The notes below the pieces were generated by a model that saw only the letters and a list, made by a program, of their open reading frames with translations, did not search any database and had not been told where the DNA came from. Made by a program: the position numbers and the translations under genes. This document shows positions 6,301 to 15,787 of a stretch of 64,000 nt of DNA, piece after piece. Positions within the stretch are counted from its first letter, which is position 1; every line of letters begins with the position of its first letter. Source of the DNA: Bacteroidota bacterium (lineage in GTDB: Bacteria > Bacteroidota > Bacteroidia > B-17B0 > Aurantibacillaceae); NCBI GenBank assembly GCA_019638705.1, contig JAHBTI010000007.1, positions 1 through 64,000 of the forward strand, written 5' to 3'.

Positions 6301-8082
6301 ATGATTAAAGCAGAAACCGTTTTATTTTCCGCAGTTCAAAAAGCATTTCAGGAGCTGTATTCTATAAATACAAATAACATTTCGTTTCAGAAAACGCGCC
6401 CCGAATTTGAAGGCGATTTTACGTTCGTAACCTTTGCTCTTGTAAAAGAAACAAAACGTTCACCTGAGCAATTAGGGAATGAATTAGGCGAATATTTGAA
6501 ACAACACGAAACAACGGTTTCCACATTCAACGTGGTGAAAGGTTTTTTAAACATTTCTCTTTCTCAAAAATTTTGGTTGGATTATTTTAATTCGGTGAAA
6601 GATTTAAAAAACATTGGTTTCCAACAAGAAAACTCTTCGGGCAAAACCATTATGTTGGAATACTCTTCGCCCAACACCAACAAACCTTTGCATTTGGGGC
6701 ATGTGCGCAATAATTTACTCGGATTTTCAGTTGCACAAATTTTGCAAGCAAACGGACATAAAGTAATTAAAGTAAATTTGGTAAACGACCGTGGCATTCA
6801 CATTTGTAAAAGTATGCTCGCCTGGCAAAAATTCGGAAACGGTGAAACGCCGCAAAGCAGCAATACCAAAGGCGACCATTTAGTTGGGAAATATTATGTG
6901 GAATTTGACAAAGCCTATAAACAACAAATTAAAGATTTGGTTGCACAAGGAAAATCGCAAGAGGAAGCGGAAAAAAATGCGCCTTTGATGTTGGAATGTC
7001 AGGAAATGTTGCGTTTATGGGAAGCAGGAGATAAAGACGTTATAAATCTTTGGAAAACCATGAACGGCTGGGTTTACGAGGGTTTTGCTTCCACTTACAG
7101 AAATTTAGGCGTAAACTTTGACAAAACCTATTACGAAAGTAACACCTATTTGTTGGGCAAAGAAATTGTGCAAGAGGGTTTAAGCAAAGGCGTGTTTTAC
7201 AAAAAAGAAAACGGAAGTGTTGCCATTGATTTAACGAATGAAAAATTAGACGAAAAAATTGTGTTGCGTGCTGACGGCACAAGTGTTTACATTACGCAAG
7301 ACATGGGAACAGCCATTGAGCGTTTTAAAGAATTTCCGCAGCTCAATCAGTTAATTTATACCGTTGGCAACGAGCAGGATTATCACTTTAAAGTGTTGTT
7401 TAAAATTCTTGAAAAATTGGGCTACGACTGGGCTAAGGAATGTTATCATTTAAGTTACGGCATGGTGGAATTGCCTGAAGGAAAAATGAAAAGCCGCGAA
7501 GGAACAGTAGTTGATGCCGATGAATTGTTGCAGGAAATGTTTGAAACAGCAGAAGCCAAAACAAAAGAATTGGGCAAGGTGGAAGATTTTTCGGAAGTGG
7601 AATTACAGGACTTGTATCGCATGGTTGGTTTGGGTGCGCTCAAATATTTTATTTTGAAAGTTGACCCCGTGAAAAAAATGCTGTTCAATCCCAAAGAAAG
7701 TATTGATTTTAACGGACACACCGGACCGTTTATTCAATACACCCATGCCCGCGTAAAATCAGTGTTGCGTAAGGCAGGCGAAGATTTCAGTACTCCACTT
7801 TCCGAAATTAATTTTAACGGCGTTGAAAAAGAATTGGTAAAATCAATTTATGACTTTTCGGCTGTGCTTGAAGAAGCAGGAAAAACCTACAATCCGGGTT
7901 TAATTGCCAATTACGTTTACGAACTCACCAAATTGTATAACCGTTTTTATCACGATTGCCCTATTTTAAAAGAAGAAAATGCGAGTGTGAGAAAATTCCG
8001 TTTGCAATTATCAAAATTGTGTGCGCAGATAATTTCCAATGCTATGAATTTGTTGGGAATTGTAGTTCCTGAGAGAATGTGA
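6301..8082 (+). CDS. argS: Arginyl-tRNA synthetase
   Basis: This 593-residue class I synthetase charges tRNA-Arg. An N-terminal Add-1 domain (about 1-100) is followed by the Rossmann core with the HIGH-type motif HLGH (131-134, in HLGHVRNNLLG) and the KMSKS-like KMKSR (395-399, in KMKSREGTVV). A helical anticodon-binding domain follows from about residue 470 and ends with the typical MNLLGIVVPERM. Length and motifs are complete. It is single-copy in the window and follows a repeat-filled gap. Confidence 0.97.
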   Translation: MIKAETVLFSAVQKAFQELYSINTNNISFQKTRPEFEGDFTFVTFALVKETKRSPEQLGNELGEYLKQHETTVSTFNVVKGFLNISLSQKFWLDYFNSVKDLKNIGFQQENSSGKTIMLEYSSPNTNKPLHLGHVRNNLLGFSVAQILQANGHKVIKVNLVNDRGIHICKSMLAWQKFGNGETPQSSNTKGDHLVGKYYVEFDKAYKQQIKDLVAQGKSQEEAEKNAPLMLECQEMLRLWEAGDKDVINLWKTMNGWVYEGFASTYRNLGVNFDKTYYESNTYLLGKEIVQEGLSKGVFYKKENGSVAIDLTNEKLDEKIVLRADGTSVYITQDMGTAIERFKEFPQLNQLIYTVGNEQDYHFKVLFKILEKLGYDWAKECYHLSYGMVELPEGKMKSREGTVVDADELLQEMFETAEAKTKELGKVEDFSEVELQDLYRMVGLGALKYFILKVDPVKKMLFNPKESIDFNGHTGPFIQYTHARVKSVLRKAGEDFSTPLSEINFNGVEKELVKSIYDFSAVLEEAGKTYNPGLIANYVYELTKLYNRFYHDCPILKEENASVRKFRLQLSKLCAQIISNAMNLLGIVVPERM

Positions 8083-8088
8083 GAAATG

Positions 8089-8119
8089 TTGCGAACGTAT
8101 CAGGCAAAAGTTATATTTG
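8089..8119 (+). promoter_or_regulatory. Promoter of the M16 peptidase gene
   Basis: TTG (8089-8091) is followed after 20 bases by TATATTTG (8112-8119), a full match to the Bacteroidota -33/-7 arrangement. The ATG is 20 bases further on. Confidence 0.75.
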
Positions 8120-8139
8120 TTTTCTAAAATTAGTGCCAA

Positions 8140-10980
8140 ATGAAAAAATTAATTGTTGTTGCAGCCCTTGCGCTGTCAAATTTTATGCAAGCGCAAACCG
8201 CGCCTGTGTTGGTTGAAGAAGTAACCCAAAAAGCAGGTGAGCTGGTGATTTCTTACAAACGTTACACCTTGCCTAACGGATTGAACATTATTGTTCACGA
8301 AGACCACAGCGACCCCATTGTGTATGTGGATGTAACCTACCATGTGGGCAGCGCACGCGAGCAGCAAGGCAGAAGCGGCTTTGCGCATTTTTTTGAGCAC
8401 ATGATGTTTCAGGGGTCTAAGCACGTTGCCGATGACCAGCATTTTAAAATTGTTACCGAAGTGGGCGGCACAATGAACGGCACAACCAACAGCGACCGCA
8501 CCAATTATTTTGAAACCGTGCCAAGCAATCAGTTGGAAAAAATGCTTTGGTTGGAAGCCGACCGCATGGGCTTTTTATTGGATTCGGTAACGCAACAAAA
8601 ATTTGAAGTGCAACGCGCCACCGTAAAAAACGAGCGCGGACAACGTTACGATAACGCCCCTTACGGCTTGGTGTTTGAAAAAATAGGCGAAGCACTTTAT
8701 CCCCAAGCGCACCCTTACAGCTGGACAACCATTGGCTACATTGAAGACCTGAACCGCGTTGATGTAAACGATTTAAAACGTTTTTATATGCGCTGGTACG
8801 GTGCAGGCAATGCCTTGCTTACCGTGGCAGGCGATGTAAAAACTGATGATGTCATAAAACTGGCGCAAAAATATTTTGGCAACATTCCAAGAGGTGTTGA
8901 GGTAAAAGCACAAAAATCTGCGCCTGCCGTGCTTTCGGAAAACCGTTACATTTCCTACGAAGACAATGTGAAATTTCCGAGATTGGATATTGTTTTCCCC
9001 ACAGTTCCTGCAAACACAAAAGACGATGCGGCATTAAACGTGCTGGCACAAATTTTGTCGGGAAGTCAGGGTTCGCCATTTTACAAAGCCTTTGTGGAAA
9101 GTAAAAAAGCGGTAAGTGCCGATGTTTTTGAATATGGTCGCGAGTTGGCAGGGCAATTTCATATTACGATAAAAGCAAACGCCACAAGCAATTTAGCCGG
9201 TATTGAAAAACAGGTAAAAGAAACATTAACCGCTTGGGAAGAAGCAGGCGGTGTAACCGATGATGATTTGGCAAAATACAGAGCGCAGTATTTAAGCAGA
9301 ACCTACAACGGATTAACAACCGTGCAAGGCAAGGGCGGTCGGTTGGCTCATTATTTTACCCTTGTAAACAATGCAAATTATTTAAAAGACGAAATGCAAA
9401 CGTATTTAAACATCAGCAAAGAAGATGTGATGAACGCTTACAGCAAATACATTAAAAATAAACCTGCCGTTATTTTAAGCTGTGTGCCAAAAGGCAAAGG
9501 CGATTTAAAAGCGCGTGAAGACACATGGAAAATGTATGAACGCAAAATAGAAAGCGAAAGTGCCGAATACAAAAACCTGTCGTACAAAGAACCGAAAGAT
9601 AATTTTAACCGCGCCGAAATGCCGAAAGCAGCACAGGCAAAACCTGTTCCCGTGCCTGATTTTTACACTACAAAAGTGGGCACGATTCCGCTTATCGGTG
9701 TTACGGATTATGAAATTCCTATGGTAAATATTTTAATTTCGGTTAAATCGGGGCATCGTTTTGAACCTGCCGAAAAATCAGGCTTGGCACAGCTTTTGGC
9801 TTCCATGCTTCAAAAAAGTACCACTCAAACAAGTGCCGAAGAAATTGAAAATAAATTAGACCGGCTTGGCTCTCGCTTTACTATTTATGCAGGTGATGAA
9901 GAATTGTCGTTTAGCATACAAAGCACCAAGCAAAATGTAAAAGCTACTTTGGATATTGTGCAGGAATGTATGTTCTCGCCAAAATTTGATGCTGCCGAAT
10001 TTGAATTAGAAAAGAAACAACAGTTGGACGGCATTGCACAGGCGCAAACCAGAGCCGCTTCTGTTGCAGATATGGTTTACCGCAAAGTGCTGTACGGAAA
10101 AGAAGATGTGATGGGTTTTCCTGCATCGGGTACAGAAGAAACCGTGAACGCAATCACTTTAGAAGATGTGAAAAATTATTACAAATATTTGAATGTAAAG
10201 GACGCAAGTATAGCTATATCGGGTAATGCGGGCATGGACGAAATTTCAAATCAGTTAAGTTTTTTAAGCAAGTGGAATATAAGCTATATGCCTAAAAAAG
10301 CCGAAACTGTCATTCCTGCCATTGAAAAAACAAAGATTTATTTTGTGGACAAAAAAGGCGCGGCGCAAAGCGAAATAAGAATTGGTTATTTGGCTTTGCC
10401 TTTTGATGCGTTTGGCGATTTTTACAAAGCAAACATTATGAATTTCAGTTTTGCAGGTGCATTTAACAGCCGCGTAAATTATTTGCTGCGCGAAACCAAA
10501 GGCTGGACTTACGGCACACGCGGCAGTTTTTCGGGAACAAAATACAAGGGGGCTTATACCATTTCGGGCGGTTTTAAATCAAACGCTACCGACAGCACCA
10601 TTCGCGAAATTATGCAGCAACTGATAAGCTATACAGGCAAAGAACCGATTACCGAAGCCGAATTAACGTTTACCAAAAATGCCATGACACAAAGTGATGC
10701 TTTGAAATACGAAGCCCTTTATCAGAAATTGGGTTTTATAAAACGTGTGTTAGATTACGATTTGCCAAAAAATTATGTGTCAAAACAAACGGATATTCTT
10801 AACGGCATTACCAAAGAAGAAGTAAATAAAATTGCCCGAAGATATTTGCCTGTTCAAAATATGGCAATTGTGGTGGTAGGCGATAAAGGCGCCAATTTTG
10901 AAAAAGTAAAAAACGTGGGTAACGAATTTAATTTTGAAGTGCTGGAAATTGACCTGAACGGAAATGTGGTGAAAGAGTAA
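8140..10980 (+). CDS. M16 family zinc peptidase, two-domain
   Basis: This 946-residue protein has a signal peptide (MKKLIVVAALALSNFMQA) and two M16 halves, so it should act in the periplasm or at the outer membrane. The first half carries the inverted zinc motif HFFEH (residues 83-87, in SGFAHFFEHMMF) and the downstream glutamate region (FEVQRATVKNERGQRYDN). The second half, from about residue 515, lacks the HxxEH motif, as expected for the inactive partner domain, and keeps the R/Y segment (FNSRVNYLLRETKGWTYG). Such proteins degrade peptides; the specific substrate is unknown. It has its own promoter. Confidence 0.93.
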   Translation: MKKLIVVAALALSNFMQAQTAPVLVEEVTQKAGELVISYKRYTLPNGLNIIVHEDHSDPIVYVDVTYHVGSAREQQGRSGFAHFFEHMMFQGSKHVADDQHFKIVTEVGGTMNGTTNSDRTNYFETVPSNQLEKMLWLEADRMGFLLDSVTQQKFEVQRATVKNERGQRYDNAPYGLVFEKIGEALYPQAHPYSWTTIGYIEDLNRVDVNDLKRFYMRWYGAGNALLTVAGDVKTDDVIKLAQKYFGNIPRGVEVKAQKSAPAVLSENRYISYEDNVKFPRLDIVFPTVPANTKDDAALNVLAQILSGSQGSPFYKAFVESKKAVSADVFEYGRELAGQFHITIKANATSNLAGIEKQVKETLTAWEEAGGVTDDDLAKYRAQYLSRTYNGLTTVQGKGGRLAHYFTLVNNANYLKDEMQTYLNISKEDVMNAYSKYIKNKPAVILSCVPKGKGDLKAREDTWKMYERKIESESAEYKNLSYKEPKDNFNRAEMPKAAQAKPVPVPDFYTTKVGTIPLIGVTDYEIPMVNILISVKSGHRFEPAEKSGLAQLLASMLQKSTTQTSAEEIENKLDRLGSRFTIYAGDEELSFSIQSTKQNVKATLDIVQECMFSPKFDAAEFELEKKQQLDGIAQAQTRAASVADMVYRKVLYGKEDVMGFPASGTEETVNAITLEDVKNYYKYLNVKDASIAISGNAGMDEISNQLSFLSKWNISYMPKKAETVIPAIEKTKIYFVDKKGAAQSEIRIGYLALPFDAFGDFYKANIMNFSFAGAFNSRVNYLLRETKGWTYGTRGSFSGTKYKGAYTISGGFKSNATDSTIREIMQQLISYTGKEPITEAELTFTKNAMTQSDALKYEALYQKLGFIKRVLDYDLPKNYVSKQTDILNGITKEEVNKIARRYLPVQNMAIVVVGDKGANFEKVKNVGNEFNFEVLEIDLNGNVVKE

Positions 10981-11005
10981 GGTTTTTTTGATGCCTGTTA
11001 ATTTC

Positions 11006-11057
11006 ATTTCACACAATAAAAACCCCATTTCACACAGTTAAAGGGCTATTTCGCACA
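11006..11057 (+). promoter_or_regulatory. Three 21-base direct repeats upstream of the T9SS gene
   Basis: ATTTCACACA at 11006 and 11027 and ATTTCGCACA at 11048 are spaced exactly 21 bases apart, two turns of the helix, and end just before the -33 region of the following promoter. This placement suggests binding sites for an activator. Confidence 0.7.
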
Positions 11058-11087
11058 TTTGTTGCAAAACAAACTTATTTATTGCTT

Positions 11088-11095
11088 TATATTTG
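11088..11095 (+). promoter_or_regulatory. -7 box of the large T9SS gene
   Basis: TATATTTG matches TAnnTTTG and lies 17 bases before the ATG at 11113. A TTG at 11062-11064 is a possible -33 element, with a slightly long spacing of 23. Confidence 0.65.
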
Positions 11096-11112
11096 CTGTA
11101 AGCAAAATTTTT

Positions 11113-14100
11113 ATGCAAAGCGGCTCACTAAAAATAACAGTATTTTTTATTGTTTGTGTGTTTACACTCAAAGCGCAGGTGAGTATGTACAGGTGTTATC
11201 CTCAGGCAACACAAACGCTTTGGTGCAGCTATGGAAGAGTAGGTATTCAAGACCCGCAAAAAACGTTAGACGGCGGTTATGTATTCTCATACCTCGCAAG
11301 TTCATATTCACCTATGGGTGTTGAAGCGACTTCTGTATCAGTTTCGGACGCATATACCATAAAAACGGATTCTAATTTTGTTCCTCAATGGAAAAAAAGC
11401 GGTTACTCAAAAGCCATTGTGCTACCCACAGGAGGCATTATTCTTGTTTATGATAATGGCAGCAGTATGCAGGGGGCTGCTACCAGTCAAATAGGGAACA
11501 CCGTTATTGAAAAAGTTACACAGAGTGGCGTTTCGGTTTGGGTTAAACAATACACAACTACCGATATTGCTTTGTATGACGGCGTGTGTTATGACAATAA
11601 AGTACGTTTTGTAGGAAGCCTATGGATTTCTACCGGTTGGGGAAATGCCGCACCTGCGCAAGCCTACACCATGCTTATGGACACTATGGGAAATTTTATT
11701 TCTCAATCATTGTTTAATAACAATTATTATGTGGATTGGTGGACAAGCTATTCTAATTTTTCAAAAATAAAACGTAATGCGCAGGGAGAATTTTTTGTGT
11801 ATAACAATGACCATTCTTATAATGGTGCGTTTAATATAGCCAAGTTTGACAGCAATTTTAATTTAGTTTGGGCAAAGTGGAATTGGGGTGTCAGAATTAG
11901 CGATATTGATTTTTTACCAAGCGGAGGCATATTTGCTTCAGCTAACAACCTGTCGTTTCTGAAATTTGACACACAGGGAAACATAACGGGGCAATCCCGT
12001 CTTAACATTGCAAACAGAATGTATTCTGCCATGAGCGGGCTTTGCAAAAAAAATACCGGCAATTACGTTTTGACGGAGGCGTGGGCAACCGATGTTGCTC
12101 CACCTGTTTGGGGACCTCCCGACACCTTATATGCTTTTGAAGTAGATACTTCCATGAATGTTGTGTGGAGTAAAAACTGGTTTGGAGGCAGCAATAATTA
12201 CAGTAGTAATAATTTTGGTTGTAATAATTATTTAGCAAAGGGAACATCTCTCATAAAAAACAATCAATTATACACCCCTGTACATAATTTCTCTCAGCCT
12301 TTTATTATGTCAAGCGATACAAATGGGAACAATTGTGCAAGCCAAACAAAATTTTTAACCACCTCCGCAACATCGCTCTCTTTATATTCTTTTTCGCTCA
12401 TACCTGTTGCTTCTACGGCAAGCATTGTAACAGCAAACACAACCTCGCTTTTATCACAAAATTATGCCGACTCCTGTATTTGTGCTGCCTCTGTTACAGT
12501 TTCGGCAGCTAATGTGTGCGTTGGTAATTCTGTTTTGTTAAGTTCAAGCGGCTTGGGTAATTTATCGTGGCATGCTGCGCCAAGCGGTACTGCTTTTATT
12601 GCCATAGGAGCTAATTATGCGTTTTCTTCCAACACGCCAAGTGTTTACACGCTGTATGCACAAGATAATGTTTGTGCTGTTCCTAACCGTGTACCCGTAA
12701 ACATAAAAGTTAATGCCGTGCCTGTGCTTACATTAAGTTCTGCAAATTATAGTATATGCAATGGTCAAACAACAATCATTTCGGTGCAAGGGGCAAGCTC
12801 TTATACTTGGAGTAATGCCTTAACAACTTCAAGCATTGTTGTTACACCAACTACTTCTGCAACGTATTCTGTTATAGGCTCGGTTGCGCCTAATTGTGCA
12901 GATACGGCAAGTATCAATATAAGTGTGTTCGCCCCTACCGTAAACATAAGCACAGGTTCGTCATCTCTTGTGTGCAGCGGTACGGAAGTAACGGTTTCGG
13001 CAACAGGCGCAACAAGCTACAGCTGGAACACGGGCGAAACGGCAAACTCTTTCACATTACTTGCACAGTTCTCATCAAGCAATGCCATAACACAACATAC
13101 TTATGATGTTGTCGGGATTAATCCTTGTGGAACTTTCAGCCAAACAACTGTTCTTAACATAGCACCAAACCCGAGTATAAACGTAGGGGTTTCCAATTCT
13201 GTTATTTGTCAGGGAAATTCAGTTACTCTTTTGGCAAACGGTGCAACCACTTACACATGGAATAATGGTATTAGTAGCGGTACGATTTCTGGCAACACAA
13301 ATTTATTCCCGACAAGCAGCGGTTCGTACAACATAGCGGGTTCAAATAGTTATGCCTGTGTGTCTGACACCTCAACGGTGTATATTGAAGTAAAACCAAG
13401 CCCTACACTAAGTTTTAATATTCCTGTTGTGTGTGCGGGAAAAACCACCACCATTACGGCAAGCGGAGCTGATAGTTATTTATGGAATACAAGCAATACA
13501 ACTTCACAGCTTGTTGTACCGTCGGCGCAATCGGGTCAAACATTTGCCGTAACAGGTTATAGCATAAACGGCTGCCACAGCACCAACATTGCAAGTATTG
13601 CGGTTAATCCGCTTCCTGTATTACATATCAGTTCTTCGTCCTCATCAATTTGTGCGGGCAGCCAAGTTACATTAACCACAAGCGGTGCAAACTCTTACAC
13701 ATGGAACACGGGCGCACAAGCACCAAGCATTGTAGTTTCACCCACAAGTGCTGTACAATATTATGTTTCTACTACAAGTCAAAACGGTTGCATCGGAAAT
13801 AGTTATTCTTCCATGAGCGTTGCTCCGTTGCCAGTACTTAATGTAAGCAGCAATTATACGATTTGCAGTCCGCAAATACTCACACTCACCGTTTCAGGAG
13901 CGTACAATTATTATTGGCAATGGGGCACTAATGCTTATGCCACCTCTACGGCTATTATTGTTAAACCTAACACAACAACACAGTATAGTGTTTCAGGCAC
14001 AGATGAATTTGGTTGCAAAAGCGCAAAAATTGTTAGTGTTACTATCAGTTGCGTGGGAGTTGAGGAGTTGAATGCAGAGACGGATAATTATCCGTCTTTA

Positions 14101-14319
14101 CAGTTGAGAGTTTACCCGAATCCCGCTAATTCAATGCTAAATGTTGAATGTGAAATGTTGAATGGAGAAATGGATTTTCAGATAATAACTGTTTTGGGTG
14201 AAGTAATTAAACATTCAATAGTAACAACTAAACATTCTCAAATAGATGTGAGTGGCTTAGAAAATGGAATTTACTTTATAAAAGTTGGCAACGCTTCAAG
14301 AAAGTTTGTGAAAGAATAA
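11113..14319 (+). CDS. Large T9SS-exported surface protein with Ig-like repeats
   Basis: This 1068-residue protein has a signal sequence (ITVFFIVCVFTLKA), an N-terminal part of about 450 residues with repeated FD.N....W and GG.Y elements that may form a propeller, then about seven repeats of 75-85 residues marked by C.G..VTLTTSGANSYTWNTG, and a C-terminal type A sorting domain (RVYPNPANSMLNVE to KFVKE). It should be exported by the type IX system and held at the surface or released; an adhesin role is plausible but not shown. An ATG 54 bases upstream lies before the promoter -7 box, so the start at 11113 is preferred. The repeats are similar enough at DNA level to recombine. Confidence 0.88.
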   Translation: MQSGSLKITVFFIVCVFTLKAQVSMYRCYPQATQTLWCSYGRVGIQDPQKTLDGGYVFSYLASSYSPMGVEATSVSVSDAYTIKTDSNFVPQWKKSGYSKAIVLPTGGIILVYDNGSSMQGAATSQIGNTVIEKVTQSGVSVWVKQYTTTDIALYDGVCYDNKVRFVGSLWISTGWGNAAPAQAYTMLMDTMGNFISQSLFNNNYYVDWWTSYSNFSKIKRNAQGEFFVYNNDHSYNGAFNIAKFDSNFNLVWAKWNWGVRISDIDFLPSGGIFASANNLSFLKFDTQGNITGQSRLNIANRMYSAMSGLCKKNTGNYVLTEAWATDVAPPVWGPPDTLYAFEVDTSMNVVWSKNWFGGSNNYSSNNFGCNNYLAKGTSLIKNNQLYTPVHNFSQPFIMSSDTNGNNCASQTKFLTTSATSLSLYSFSLIPVASTASIVTANTTSLLSQNYADSCICAASVTVSAANVCVGNSVLLSSSGLGNLSWHAAPSGTAFIAIGANYAFSSNTPSVYTLYAQDNVCAVPNRVPVNIKVNAVPVLTLSSANYSICNGQTTIISVQGASSYTWSNALTTSSIVVTPTTSATYSVIGSVAPNCADTASINISVFAPTVNISTGSSSLVCSGTEVTVSATGATSYSWNTGETANSFTLLAQFSSSNAITQHTYDVVGINPCGTFSQTTVLNIAPNPSINVGVSNSVICQGNSVTLLANGATTYTWNNGISSGTISGNTNLFPTSSGSYNIAGSNSYACVSDTSTVYIEVKPSPTLSFNIPVVCAGKTTTITASGADSYLWNTSNTTSQLVVPSAQSGQTFAVTGYSINGCHSTNIASIAVNPLPVLHISSSSSSICAGSQVTLTTSGANSYTWNTGAQAPSIVVSPTSAVQYYVSTTSQNGCIGNSYSSMSVAPLPVLNVSSNYTICSPQILTLTVSGAYNYYWQWGTNAYATSTAIIVKPNTTTQYSVSGTDEFGCKSAKIVSVTISCVGVEELNAETDNYPSLQLRVYPNPANSMLNVECEMLNGEMDFQIITVLGEVIKHSIVTTKHSQIDVSGLENGIYFIKVGNASRKFVKE

Positions 14320-14346
14320 TAGAAAATGGCGTTAATGCCAAATTCT

Positions 14347-14354
14347 TACCTTTA
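14347..14354 (+). promoter_or_regulatory. -7 box directly before the glycosyltransferase gene
   Basis: TACCTTTA, one base away from TAnnTTTG, ends 5 bases before the ATG, so a transcript from it would have almost no leader. No -33 element is visible. Confidence 0.4.
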
Positions 14355-14359
14355 GTGCC

Positions 14360-15787
14360 ATGCTTAAAAACTTTCTGTTGTTTATTGCGCCTGTTCTTGT
14401 TAGTTTTTTGTTGCATTTGCACACCTTTAACTTAGATTTAGTTGGTATTCATGTGTGGCGGCAAACACAAACGCAAACCGTGATTTACAATTTTTCGTTT
14501 TCAGACAATAACATCTTTCACCCGCAAAAATTTGATTTAACAGGCGGTTCAACGGCTTTGTTGTACGAGTTTCCTGTGTATCAATGGCTGATTGCACAAG
14601 TAAATGATGCGTTCGGCTATTCTGTTATGCACTCACGCTTAATAACATTTTTGTTTTTCGTTTTTTTCTTGTGGGGCTTTTACAAATTGTTACGGCATTT
14701 TTTTAAAAGAGAAATTGCCTTAATTGTTAATGCGCTCATTTGTTTTTCGCCCCTGCTGTATTATTACTGCGTAAACCCTTTGCCCGATACGCTTGCTTTG
14801 GCTTGTGCAGCATGGAGTTTATATTTTTTCTTCGGCTTTTTAAAAACAGAACGCAACAAACATATTATTTTGTTTTGCTTGTTTGTGATGTTGGCAGCCT
14901 TAATAAAATTGCCATACATATTGTTTGGGGGCGTTTACGTTTTGTACAACATCAAGCTGTGGAAAGAAAAAAATGGGAAGGCACTTTGTAAATACGGAGT
15001 TATTTTTCTGTTGTTTTTAACTCCTGTGTTGCTTTGGTACGCTTATGCAATGCCCACATGGAAAGGAAACGGCATTACAAGCGGCATAATAAGCAACACA
15101 ACGCCGCTTGTAAACCTGTTGGATTATTTTTGGCACGCACTTATTTCTGATGTGCCTGAAATGCTTACCAATTATGCTTCCTGCATATTTTTGGTGGTAG
15201 GCATTGTTTTATTTTTCAGGCATAGAAAATCTGCCAACCCTCATCAGAATTATTTTATCCTGTTGTTCTTTTTGCTTTCGGCGTATTATTTTTTTGAACT
15301 GAACATGATTGAAAACAAACACGAGTATTATTTAATGCCGTTTTTAATTTTAATTTTTTTGGTGGTGGCTGCCGGTGTCAGATTTTTTTATGAAAGCCGC
15401 TACAAAAAATTTGTGTTTGTCATTGTGTGCCTTGTTCCGCTTACGGCTTGGTTACGCATTAATCACCGCTGGAATGTGGAAGAACCCGGTTTTTTTAAAG
15501 ATTACCTCACCGAGCAAAAAGCAATTCATTCGGTTTTGCCCCAAAATGCAATTTGTATTATTGATTACGACAACTCAAAATTTATTGCCCTGTATTATTT
15601 AAAACGGCAAGGTTACAGTTTGCTTGAACACGAATTGAACGCAGAACTTCTGAACCAATTTTATCATAAAGGCGCGCAGTATTTAATAACACAAAACGTA
15701 TCTTTTAACGAAACTATGCTTGACGGTTTTAACACCGAAATATTGTTTAACAAAGAATTAAAAATTTACAAACTGAATTTAAAATGA
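14360..15787 (+). CDS. GT-C type membrane glycosyltransferase (ArnT/PMT-like)
   Basis: This 475-residue membrane protein has about eleven hydrophobic segments. The first loop has HVWRQTQTQTV and DLTGGSTALLYEFPVYQW, in the place where ArnT/PMT-like (GT39/GT83) enzymes have their acidic and arginine catalytic residues; HPQKFD follows the same plan. Such enzymes move a sugar from a polyprenyl-phosphate carrier to a lipid, glycan or protein on the periplasmic side; donor and acceptor are unknown here. Its stop codon overlaps the start of the GH16 gene (ATGA), so both are translated from one message. Confidence 0.75.
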   Translation: MLKNFLLFIAPVLVSFLLHLHTFNLDLVGIHVWRQTQTQTVIYNFSFSDNNIFHPQKFDLTGGSTALLYEFPVYQWLIAQVNDAFGYSVMHSRLITFLFFVFFLWGFYKLLRHFFKREIALIVNALICFSPLLYYYCVNPLPDTLALACAAWSLYFFFGFLKTERNKHIILFCLFVMLAALIKLPYILFGGVYVLYNIKLWKEKNGKALCKYGVIFLLFLTPVLLWYAYAMPTWKGNGITSGIISNTTPLVNLLDYFWHALISDVPEMLTNYASCIFLVVGIVLFFRHRKSANPHQNYFILLFFLLSAYYFFELNMIENKHEYYLMPFLILIFLVVAAGVRFFYESRYKKFVFVIVCLVPLTAWLRINHRWNVEEPGFFKDYLTEQKAIHSVLPQNAICIIDYDNSKFIALYYLKRQGYSLLEHELNAELLNQFYHKGAQYLITQNVSFNETMLDGFNTEILFNKELKIYKLNLK

